Source: JAUVXJ01 sp034430275 (GTDB taxonomy: Bacteria; Chloroflexota; Anaerolineae; UBA7937; B3-Chlor). From it: a stretch of 11,501 nucleotides of DNA. Shown one piece after another: positions 6,717 to 11,501 of this stretch. Numbering within the stretch: the stretch's first letter is position 1; each line of letters starts with the position of its first letter. The notes beneath the pieces are model-generated. The model was not told where the DNA came from. It searched no databases and saw only the letters and a program-made list of their open reading frames with translations. The translations under genes and the position numbers were made by a program. The stretch lies in assembly GCA_034430275.1 (NCBI GenBank), contig DAOUEW010000209.1, positions 1 through 11,501 on the forward strand, written 5' to 3'.

Positions 6717-7229
6717 ATGAGACGAAGCAAAGCGTTGGCAGTGATCGTGGTGGCTCTGGTCGCCGTGTTGCTGCTCCCTGTATCCGTTGCCTCGGCGCGG
6801 GCCACGTTCATCACGTGCGAGGGCGCGTTTATCCCCTGGGGTATAGCCGACTTCGGTACGTGGACCCATCCCGGTGGAAACTGCCACGTGAGGGACATGG
6901 TCGCGTTCTACCAGCAGGTCATGCCCGGCAGCGACCCCCGCTGCAACGGCTTGAACACCGTGGTCACCAACGCCAACTGGGATGCCAACGGGGTTGGGCC
7001 CTCCTGGGGCACATTCCGCGTGGTTCCGAACGAGTACAGCAGTTACACCGGTGGCTGGGACGGGACCTGGACAGGGATGAGCTACGCCGATGGCACTAGC
7101 TCGATTCGGGTGGAGGGGCACGGGTACGGCGACCTAGCAGGGCAGCAAGTCTTTGTTGACATCGAATTCCCTAGCCTGTTCCATCCTGGCACCGCCAGCG
7201 GGCACATCCTCGACACGCATGGCGAGTAG
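6717..7229 (+). CDS. Secreted small protein, probably beta-rich
   Basis: The protein has 170 residues. It starts with a classic Sec signal peptide: MRRSK, a hydrophobic core at residues 7-22, and a likely cleavage after ASA (27) or ARA (29). The mature part has three Cys (C34, C56, C76), many Trp, Gly and Asn residues, and a WGTFRVVPNEYSSYTGGWDG / WTGMSYADGTSSIRVEGHGYGD pattern. This alternation of short strands and turns recalls small beta-barrel domains seen in exported proteins, some of them allene-oxide-cyclase-like, but I cannot place it in a named family. The ATG at 6717 was chosen over an in-frame ATG at 6657 because the signal peptide begins there and a purine-rich AGAGGAAGAAGAG tract lies just upstream. 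The 143 bases before it show no clear promoter, so it may be expressed with the upstream membrane genes or alone. Confidence 0.85.
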   Translation: MRRSKALAVIVVALVAVLLLPVSVASARATFITCEGAFIPWGIADFGTWTHPGGNCHVRDMVAFYQQVMPGSDPRCNGLNTVVTNANWDANGVGPSWGTFRVVPNEYSSYTGGWDGTWTGMSYADGTSSIRVEGHGYGDLAGQQVFVDIEFPSLFHPGTASGHILDTHGE

Positions 7230-7355
7230 ACAGGCAAGGCAATGGCCATGCTCACCGAGCAGGGTGCTCCATCGAGATCGAGGAGGCTGTGTAGGGCTGC
7301 AGCAGGGATCCACGAGCCGCAGGACAACAGGGCTCACGCAAGGGGAGCGGCATTC

Positions 7356-7382
7356 GGGGCCTGGAAAACACCTCCGGGCCCC
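7356..7382. terminator. Strong GC hairpin between two plus-strand genes
   Basis: GGGGCCTGGA (7356-7365) pairs with TCCGGGCCCC (7373-7382) over ten base pairs with one T-G wobble and a 7-base loop. It lies 127 bases after the secreted-protein gene and 35 bases before the 72-residue gene. No T-run follows on either strand, so it is not a textbook intrinsic terminator. It could slow polymerase, protect RNA ends or structure the leader of the next gene. Confidence 0.4.
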
Positions 7383-7417
7383 TCTAGATGTAGCGGGCGT
7401 GCGCAGGGGACAACCTT

Positions 7418-7636
7418 ATGGCTGAGCCATCCCGGATATCTCCGGCCAGCACCTTTGTGATCCGTTTCTGGCGCGACTGGTCGGTCACCACCGAGCGTTG
7501 GCGCGGCCGGATCGAGCACGTGCAAAGCGGTCAGCGGGCCGACTTTGTGGAGCCGGAAGATATCCTTAGATTCGTTCGGAGCTTCGGCGTCATGGCGGAC
7601 AATCAGATCTCGCCCTCACATCCGGAAGAGCAGTGA
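7418..7636 (+). CDS. Small conserved-looking protein (RFWR / IEHVQSG motif)
   Basis: This 72-residue protein has a core FVIRFWRDWS ... RWRGRIEHVQSG (residues 13-38) followed by FVEPEDILRFVRSFG. This matches, from memory, a family of short uncharacterised proteins frequent in Chloroflexota, with the general pattern F-VRFWREWS...RWRGRIEHVQSG...F-D-E-ML-FIR-FG. The highly basic N-half and the RG-IEHV strand could suit nucleic-acid or protein binding, but nothing is established. AGGGGA (7405-7410) lies 7 bases before the ATG. A 7-bp imperfect stem (7637-7657) follows the stop codon immediately. The gene is convergent with the flavodiiron operon. Confidence 0.78.
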   Translation: MAEPSRISPASTFVIRFWRDWSVTTERWRGRIEHVQSGQRADFVEPEDILRFVRSFGVMADNQISPSHPEEQ

Positions 7637-7792
7637 GCTACCCCGTGCTCGGGTAACCCAGCGAACCCTGGAGCATCCCCAGAGTGGTCGGCGGTCGCTG
7701 AAAAGCAGCGCTTCAGCCCCTCGTAGGCACTCACCTTATCGGACATCTCATCGCCACTCCATTCCTGTGCCAATTGCACACCAGGGGGGTAC

Positions 7793-7828
7793 AAACCCTG
7801 GCGAAGGCTCGGAAACTCCGCCAGGGTC
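7793..7828. repeat. Palindromic repeat, copy 2, in convergent intergenic gap
   Basis: ACCCTGGCG (7795-7803) and CGCCAGGGT (7819-7827) form a perfect 9-bp stem around a 15-base interior. Sequence and layout match the 1212-1246 element (AAACCC start, GAAGG core, CGCCAGGGTC end). It lies 44 bases beyond the 3' end of the flavodiiron gene, in the gap between convergent genes. On the minus strand the stem is followed by TTTGT, so it could act as a weak transcript end for the flavodiiron operon. Confidence 0.65.
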
Positions 7829-7871
7829 AAGCCAGTTCAACAACAAGGTGTGGCCCAGCTACCACCACGCG

Positions 7872-9059
7872 TTAGGCCTGGCCCTTCACCTTGACCGCCA
7901 ACTGCCTGCCCAGCTCGGCGATCTGCTGGTAGTCGTCTGCCGACGGAGGACCGTTCACTTCCACGGCGCCTACCACCTCGATCTTGGTGGGCTCCAGGAC
8001 CTCGGCGGCTTGCTTGACAGCGCCCCCACCCCAGCCGTAGGAGCTCAACACGGCGCCATACTCCAGCGGCGGGCGCAGCGCCTTGACCAGAGACGCCGCG
8101 TAGATAGCCAGGGGATGCATGCCGCCCAAGACGGTCGGGGTCCCCAGCACGATGGCCCGCGCGTCCACCAGATCCCGGGCCACGTCACCCAGGTCCGCGT
8201 TGACGAGATTGTGGAGGCCGACCTCCATCCCTTCCGCCGTCAACGTCTCCACCATGGCCTTGATCATCCTCTCGGTGGAGCTCCACATCGACACGTAGAC
8301 CACAATCACCTTCTCCCTGGTCTGCCCGGCGGTCCATTTCCCATACAGCTCGAGGATCCTCTCTGGATTCCTGTGGATCGGACCGTGGCTGGGAGCGATG
8401 AGGTCGATCTCCAACCCCCCTATCTTCTCCAGCGCCTTCTGTCCCATCTTGCGGAAGGGCATCATGATCTCGCCGAAGTACCGCTGAGCAAAGGGGACGA
8501 ACTCCTCCACCTCGTCGTCGTAGAAGCCATAGGCGGTGTGGAAGCCCAGGAAGTCGCAGGGGAACAGGACCTTGTTCTCCACGAGGTAGGTGAACATCGT
8601 CTCCGGCCAATGGAGCCAGGGAGCCTCGACGAACCGGAGGGTCTTGCCACCGAGATCGAAAGTCTCCCCATCCTTGACCGTGGTGATCCTTTCCTGCGGC
8701 GCCCCATACTGCACCTGCGCCATCTTGGCGCCCTTCTCGGTAGTCACCAGCCGCGCCTTCTCGCTCCGCTCTAAGACGTAGGGAATGGCGCCCGCATGAT
8801 CCGGCTCGGCGTGGTTCATGATCAGGTAGTCCAGGTCCGCCAGGTTCGTCACGTGGCTGACCCTCCCCTCCAACTCCCCCTCGAAGCCCGGATTCACGGT
8901 GTCGATGAGCGCGGTCTTCTTCTGACCTTGTACGAGATAGGCGTTGTAAGTCGTCCCTTGCGGCAGCGGGATCAAGGCATCGAAGACCCTGCGGTTCCAG
9001 TCTCTAGCCCCTACCCAGTGTACACCTGGCGATATCTCTGGCACGTCATACGTTGTCAT
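7872..9059 (-). CDS. fprA: FprA-type flavodiiron protein (O2/NO reductase)
   Basis: The protein has 395 residues, the usual length of a class A flavodiiron protein: an N-terminal metallo-beta-lactamase-like diiron domain (about 1-245) and a flavodoxin domain (about 250-393). The iron ligands are visible: H83, E85, D87 and H88 in NHAEPDHAGA, H150 in PWLHWPE, D169 in PCDFLGFH and H225 in APSHGPIHR. The FMN phosphate loop is VYVSMWSSTERM, and later loops are LGTPTVLGG and SSYGWGGGA. Such enzymes reduce O2 to water and/or NO to N2O in the cytoplasm using electrons from rubredoxin, ferredoxin or F420H2; which substrate is used here cannot be told. There is no C-terminal rubredoxin or flavin-reductase extension, so a separate donor is needed, and two ferredoxin-like genes lie upstream in the same operon. 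A strong AGGAGGT lies 8 bases before the ATG at 9059. The first 14 bases overlap the end of the methyltransferase gene, implying translational coupling. Confidence 0.97.
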   Translation of the reverse strand: MTTYDVPEISPGVHWVGARDWNRRVFDALIPLPQGTTYNAYLVQGQKKTALIDTVNPGFEGELEGRVSHVTNLADLDYLIMNHAEPDHAGAIPYVLERSEKARLVTTEKGAKMAQVQYGAPQERITTVKDGETFDLGGKTLRFVEAPWLHWPETMFTYLVENKVLFPCDFLGFHTAYGFYDDEVEEFVPFAQRYFGEIMMPFRKMGQKALEKIGGLEIDLIAPSHGPIHRNPERILELYGKWTAGQTREKVIVVYVSMWSSTERMIKAMVETLTAEGMEVGLHNLVNADLGDVARDLVDARAIVLGTPTVLGGMHPLAIYAASLVKALRPPLEYGAVLSSYGWGGGAVKQAAEVLEPTKIEVVGAVEVNGPPSADDYQQIAELGRQLAVKVKGQA

Positions 9060-9834
9060 TAGAGTTACCTCCTCTCTTCTCGGTCGTGACGATCAGATCC
9101 CGACTCGAATCACGTTCGTAGGGATGAAGAGCATAGTCTCCATACAATCCACTGTTCACGAAGCCCGCGCGCTCCAGCAGCCTCTGGAGATCGTCCTCGA
9201 AGATGGGTCTGAGTTCCGTGCTGTCCGCAGTGTAGCTCCAGAGGTGGTCCCGCTGGTGCAGCACCACCATATTGAAGGTCAGAGTCCGCTGGTGGAAATC
9301 CACGAAGCGCAGGAAGAGCCACTCCTCCTCGCCCTGACGAAAACTCTCCAGTGGCAGGAACCGCTCCCGCCGTGGCCAAACCCGGTCGTAGTTCAAGTTC
9401 TGGACAAAGAGCACTCCGCCGGGAACCAGCACGCCGGCCATGTCTGCGAGTGCTCCGAGGAGCGCCTCCTCGCTCAGCAGACTGGGCAGCGAGTTGCCCA
9501 GGCAGAGCACGGCGTGGAAAGGCTGACTCACCCCCGTGCCCAGAGCGCCGAAACTAGCCTCTTCGAACCCGGCGGTCACGCCAGCGGCCTCCGCATTCTC
9601 CCGCGCCCGATCGATCATGCCAGCGCTGGCATCGACCCCCAGCACCTCGTACCCCCGCTGGGCCAGGGCGATGGCGTGGTGACCGGTCCCGCAGGCCACG
9701 TCCAGCACCCGGCGCGCCTGATGCTCCTGGAGCACCCTCTCCAGTGTGGGCATCTCCCTCTTCAAACGTGCTGGCCAGTCCACGAAGCGGTCGTAGTCGG
9801 CGCTGAGATTCTCCCACAGGCCGTCCTCACTCAC
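9046..9834 (-). CDS. Class I SAM-dependent methyltransferase
   Basis: The protein has 262 residues and a Rossmann-type methyltransferase core: motif I VLDVACGTGHHA (43-54), an acidic SAM-ribose-binding D68 in GVDAS, and motif IV FHAVLCLGNSLPSLL. The C-terminal half is beta-rich (FVDFHQRTLTFNMVVLHQ, LWSYTADSTELRPIF), typical of small-molecule methyltransferases of the type-11/25 groups. The substrate is unknown. The start is taken as the GTG at 9834. It overlaps the upstream stop codon as GTGA, has GGAGA just upstream, and gives the normal family N-terminus LWENLSADYDRFVDW. An ATG 61 codons further upstream (10017) would only add residues read out of frame through the zinc-ribbon gene. Its own stop overlaps the flavodiiron start by 14 bases. 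Confidence 0.93.
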   Translation of the reverse strand: MSEDGLWENLSADYDRFVDWPARLKREMPTLERVLQEHQARRVLDVACGTGHHAIALAQRGYEVLGVDASAGMIDRARENAEAAGVTAGFEEASFGALGTGVSQPFHAVLCLGNSLPSLLSEEALLGALADMAGVLVPGGVLFVQNLNYDRVWPRRERFLPLESFRQGEEEWLFLRFVDFHQRTLTFNMVVLHQRDHLWSYTADSTELRPIFEDDLQRLLERAGFVNSGLYGDYALHPYERDSSRDLIVTTEKRGGNSNDNV

Positions 9835-10091
9835 GACGTCTTCTCCTGCTCGGGTCCTCCCTTCTTCAAACGCTCGTACTTCTCCGTGCCGATGCACTGC
9901 TCGGCGAAGGAGCACCAGTCGATGCAGGACGGCCCTTGTTCCCTGGTCACGTGCGCCCCGCAGCCGGGACAGCGGGCAGAGAGCTCGTCGGACCAGATCT
10001 CCACTTCCCTCCCGCACTCAGGGCACTCTACGTTCTCTGGCTTGACCTCTCTGATGTCCCTCGCCCCCGGACAGCCGCTGAACAGCGACAT
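9831..10091 (-). CDS. Small zinc-ribbon protein
   Basis: The protein has 86 residues with seven Cys: C7, the pairs C23/C26 (CPECG) and C41/C44 (CPGCG), and a C-terminal C56-x3-C60-x5-C66 group (GPSCIDWCSFAEQC). The two CPxCG knuckles make a rubredoxin-like zinc ribbon; the last three Cys may hold a second metal. From memory, a very similar module (PENV-CPECG-EVEIW ... CIEWC-YAKEC) precedes HD-domain phosphohydrolases in anaerobes; here the HD part is absent and the chain ends soon after. The ATG at 10091 was chosen because GGTGGAG lies just before it; an ATG at 10112 in the same frame, overlapping the ferredoxin stop, is possible and would add seven residues. It lies 13 bases after the ferredoxin stop and overlaps the methyltransferase start by 4 bases. 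A rubredoxin-like electron-carrier role for the flavodiiron protein is conceivable, but the knuckle spacing favours structural zinc. Confidence 0.85.
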   Translation of the reverse strand: MSLFSGCPGARDIREVKPENVECPECGREVEIWSDELSARCPGCGAHVTREQGPSCIDWCSFAEQCIGTEKYERLKKGGPEQEKTS

Positions 10092-10104
10092 GGTCTCCAC
10101 CTTT

Positions 10105-10482
10105 CTACCCATGAATGAGGGCGGGCAGGCACCTGGTGCACACCCACAGACTCTGCCCCTGCCGGCGGCAGGGCAGCAGAGTGGACTCCTCTTCGGAACC
10201 TCCACACTGGAAGCAGCTCTGGACCATGTACCGGGATTCCCTCTCGCGCTGCCGTTCCTCGACCGCAGCCTCGTCGAAAGCCACCGTCTCCCGTTCCTCG
10301 ATGGTCAGTGCACCGGTGGGGCAGACGCCCAGGCAGAACCCGGCGCCGTCGCACAACTCCTCCCTCAGCACCCGGGCCTTTCCGTCCACTAGCTCGATAG
10401 CGCCCTCGGCGCACGGGATCACACACAGTCCACAGCCGTTGCACAACTCCTCGTCTATCCTCACCATCTGCCTTGTTACCAT
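10105..10482 (-). CDS. Ferredoxin-like protein with atypical second cluster and Cys-rich tail
   Basis: The protein has 125 residues. Residues 8-60 are a bacterial-type ferredoxin fold. Cluster I is complete (C14, C17, C20, C24 in CNGCGLCVIPC). The second motif CDGAGFCLGVCP has Ala at position 47 where the second Cys belongs, leaving C44, C50 and C54, so it should hold a 3Fe-4S cluster or a 4Fe-4S cluster with a non-Cys ligand. A charged helix follows (EAAVEERQRERESRY). The tail then has five Cys (C90-x2-C93, C105, C115-x2-C118), which looks like a zinc finger or another metal site. From memory, related proteins with CDGLGxCLxxCP motifs are common in anaerobes, so the missing Cys is probably a family trait and not damage. 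The ATG at 10482 has AGGGAGG 5 bases upstream. The gene lies 15 bases after the first ferredoxin. Proposed role: electron transfer towards the flavodiiron protein. Confidence 0.93.
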   Translation of the reverse strand: MVTRQMVRIDEELCNGCGLCVIPCAEGAIELVDGKARVLREELCDGAGFCLGVCPTGALTIEERETVAFDEAAVEERQRERESRYMVQSCFQCGGSEEESTLLPCRRQGQSLWVCTRCLPALIHG

Positions 10483-10497
10483 GCCAGCCTCCCTGGA

Positions 10498-10719
10498 CTA
10501 AGCCTTCTCGGCAAAGGAGACCTCGAAGGGCCGCGATATGGCGCCCACCGCACACAGCTCCTCGCACTCGCCGCAGTATCGGCAGTACTCTGGATGTATG
10601 AAAGTCGCTCGAAGCTCCCTCACCGCTAGCGCTCCCACAGGACAAGCGGCCACGCAGTCGCCGCACCCGGTGCACAACCCGCCATCTATCTCCGGTGTTC
10701 GCCTTTCCCCTTCGTCCAT
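10498..10719 (-). CDS. Two-cluster bacterial ferredoxin
   Basis: The protein has 73 residues with two Cys motifs for two 4Fe-4S clusters: C16, C19, C22 and C26-Pro (CTGCGDCVAACP), and C46, C49, C52 and C56 (CRYCGECEELC). The second motif lacks the usual trailing Pro. The 22-residue gap between the motifs and the acidic N-terminus are typical of small soluble ferredoxins or ferredoxin subunits. The ATG at 10719 is preferred because GGAG lies 6 bases before it. An ATG at 10731, four codons upstream, has no ribosome-binding site and is only 3 bases from the T-run of the hairpin at 10735-10779. This is the first gene of the five-gene minus-strand operon that ends with the flavodiiron protein. Confidence 0.93.
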   Translation of the reverse strand: MDEGERRTPEIDGGLCTGCGDCVAACPVGALAVRELRATFIHPEYCRYCGECEELCAVGAISRPFEVSFAEKA

Positions 10720-10734
10720 CCTGGTCTCCATAAG

Positions 10735-10779
10735 AAAAACGGTCAGCTTTCTACTACTATCATACGTGAAAGCCGACCG
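10735..10779 (-). terminator. Intrinsic-terminator-like hairpin after the Crp/Fnr gene
   Basis: On the minus strand CGGTCGGCTTTC (10768-10779) pairs with GAAAGCTGACCG (10740-10751), 12 positions with a single mismatch, around a 16-base loop. Five T residues follow directly (10735-10739). It starts 36 bases after the Crp/Fnr stop and ends 15 bases before the ferredoxin ATG. The loop is longer than in most terminators, so an attenuator or protein-binding palindrome is also possible. Confidence 0.65.
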
Positions 10780-10787
10780 GGTGTCTG
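10759..10787 (-). promoter_or_regulatory. Putative promoter of the ferredoxin-flavodiiron operon
   Basis: On the minus strand CAGACA (10782-10787, 4 of 6 to -35) and TATGAT (10759-10764, 5 of 6 to -10) are 17 bases apart. Transcription would start near 10752, about 33 bases before the ATG at 10719. The -10 box lies in the loop of the terminator-like hairpin. A small palindrome, TGTC-ACA-GACA (10782-10792), overlaps the -35 and could be half-sites for a Crp/Fnr-type activator such as the one encoded just upstream, but it does not match the FNR or CRP consensus well. Confidence 0.5.
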
Positions 10788-10815
10788 TGACAAAAGTCTC
10801 ATCGAGCTGCCTCAG

Positions 10816-11496
10816 CTAGACCTTGGCCTCCTTTTCCAGCCCCTCCCGATCCACAACGATGAGCCTGTGACGGTCGAAACGGATCAGCCCCTCTTCCTCG
10901 AACCCCCGTAGCACGCGGCTGACCATCTCTCGAACGGTCCCCACCTGAGCTGCCATCTCCTGCTGAGTCAAACGGCGGGCTGTTTGGCCACCGCCTTCCG
11001 CCTGCGCCAGCAGCAGTTTCGCCAGCCGCGCCCGGACCGTGCGCAGAGACAGGTCCTCCACCAGCGCGAGGAGATGGCGGGCGCGTGAGGCCAGGTTCTC
11101 GATCACTCCCGCCGCCAGCGCCGGATACCTCTCCAGGAGCTCCAACATCGTATTCCGTTCGATAACCCACAATGCGGACTCCACGGCGGCCATGGCACTC
11201 ACCGGATTGGGACCACCGTCCAGGACAGCCACCTCATTGAAGAACTCGCCGGGGGCCAGGAGCTTCACCACCTGCTCCCTCCCCTCTATGGAGAGCCTGA
11301 GCAGTCTGACCCTTCCCTTCTCCACGACCCACAGACCGGCGCAGGGCTCGGCCTCCAGGAAGATCATCTGATCCTTGGCGAAAGGACGCCTGAAAGCACC
11401 CCTAGCCACGACGTCCAGGGTAGCCGCGTCCAGATGGGCGAAGTAGGGAACGGAGCCGAGGAGGCGCGTGAGGTTGTCCAGACCGTCGCTGCTCAC
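10816..11496 (-). CDS. Crp/Fnr-family transcriptional regulator (start near window edge)
   Basis: The visible 226 residues match the usual family length. Residues about 18-115 form the cyclic-nucleotide-binding-type beta-roll (PYFAHLDAATLDVVARGA, IFLEAEPCAGLWVVEKGRVR). The effector-pocket segment GEFFNEVAVLDGG-PNPVSAMA lacks the Arg-Ser pair that holds cAMP phosphate in E. coli CRP, so another ligand or none is likely. A dimerisation helix (about 125-150) precedes a winged HTH (LTQQEMAAQVGTVREMVSRVLRGFEEEGLI, 176-205). There are no N-terminal Cys of the FNR type; the only visible Cys is C52. The start used is a GTG at 11496, only 5 bases from the window end. The frame is still open there, so an earlier start outside the window cannot be excluded and no ribosome-binding site can be judged. 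It is encoded directly upstream of, and codirectional with, the ferredoxin-flavodiiron operon, its likely target. Confidence 0.92.
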   Translation of the reverse strand: MSSDGLDNLTRLLGSVPYFAHLDAATLDVVARGAFRRPFAKDQMIFLEAEPCAGLWVVEKGRVRLLRLSIEGREQVVKLLAPGEFFNEVAVLDGGPNPVSAMAAVESALWVIERNTMLELLERYPALAAGVIENLASRARHLLALVEDLSLRTVRARLAKLLLAQAEGGGQTARRLTQQEMAAQVGTVREMVSRVLRGFEEEGLIRFDRHRLIVVDREGLEKEAKV

Positions 11497-11501
11497 TTGG
11501 T

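Noticed and set aside
7697..7717. Short inverted repeat GCTGAA / TTCAGC and a neighbouring CGCTG / CAGCG hairpin
   Set aside because: The stems are only 5-6 pairs in GC-rich intergenic DNA, with no T-run and no second copy, so they are consistent with chance.
7545..8774. 409-codon plus-strand open frame
   Set aside because: It is antisense to the flavodiiron gene, whose iron ligands and flavodoxin loops are intact. The plus-strand product is His/Leu/Gly-rich shadow sequence.
9835..10017. 61-residue N-terminal extension of the methyltransferase
   Set aside because: It would be read out of frame through the zinc-ribbon gene. The GTG at 9834 with GTGA coupling gives the normal methyltransferase start.
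9124..10392. 422-codon plus-strand open frame
   Set aside because: It is antisense to the methyltransferase, zinc-ribbon and ferredoxin genes, which have their own ribosome-binding sites and Cys motifs.
1..11501. CRISPR arrays, tRNA/rRNA genes, intact insertion sequences, diversity-generating or toxin-antitoxin modules
   Set aside because: I found no regularly spaced repeats, cloverleaf-like segments, paired terminal repeats with a transposase, reverse-transcriptase motifs or overlapping small toxin/antitoxin-like pairs.

Overview
The window is GC-rich bacterial DNA, densely coded on both strands. The organism is most likely a member of the Chloroflexota (Anaerolineae-like), probably with an anaerobic or microaerobic lifestyle. 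This is an inference from gene content and not a sequence match: a very large BTAD/AAA regulator, a DUF6064 membrane protein, a short RFWR/IEHVQSG protein, and a flavodiiron protein with ferredoxin-type partners. I see no tRNA, rRNA, CRISPR array or intact insertion sequence.

Left part (1-1324): two minus-strand genes, a Cys-rich membrane protein cut by the window edge (1-428) and a GyrI-like small-molecule-binding protein (504-1115). A compact divergent control region follows. It has a minus-strand promoter for the GyrI-like gene (-35 at 1191-1196, -10 at 1168-1173) and a plus-strand promoter for the large regulator (-35 at 1256-1261, -10 at 1279-1284). A palindromic repeat (1212-1246) lies exactly between the two -35 boxes. 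A diverged second copy of this repeat lies between two convergent genes at 7793-7828.

Centre (1325-7636): the main oddity is a 1276-residue single-chain regulator. It has an OmpR-type DNA-binding domain, a BTAD domain, an AAA ATPase, a TPR-like helical region and, after a Pro-rich linker, a complete peptide/solute-binding-protein domain (SBP_bac_5) with no export signal. It looks like a cytoplasmic solute-sensing transcription factor. Downstream is a 353-base gap containing a direct repeat of 11-bp pitch with SARP-promoter-like geometry and a possible transposase scrap. Then come a DUF6064 membrane protein, a four-helix membrane protein, a small secreted protein and a 72-residue conserved-looking protein.

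Right part (7872-11496, all minus strand, transcribed right to left): a Crp/Fnr-family regulator, then a tightly packed operon. Its genes are an 8-Cys ferredoxin, a second ferredoxin with one cluster ligand missing and a Cys-rich tail, an 86-residue zinc-ribbon protein, a SAM-dependent methyltransferase and an FprA-type flavodiiron protein. The last three reading frames overlap by 4 and 14 bases. The operon promoter appears to sit inside the loop of an intrinsic-terminator-like hairpin that ends the regulator transcript. The likely theme is redox-controlled disposal of O2 or NO, with the ferredoxins as candidate electron donors to the flavodiiron protein, which has no rubredoxin domain of its own.

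Several start codons were reassigned from ribosome-binding sites, promoters and overlaps; each case is explained in its entry.
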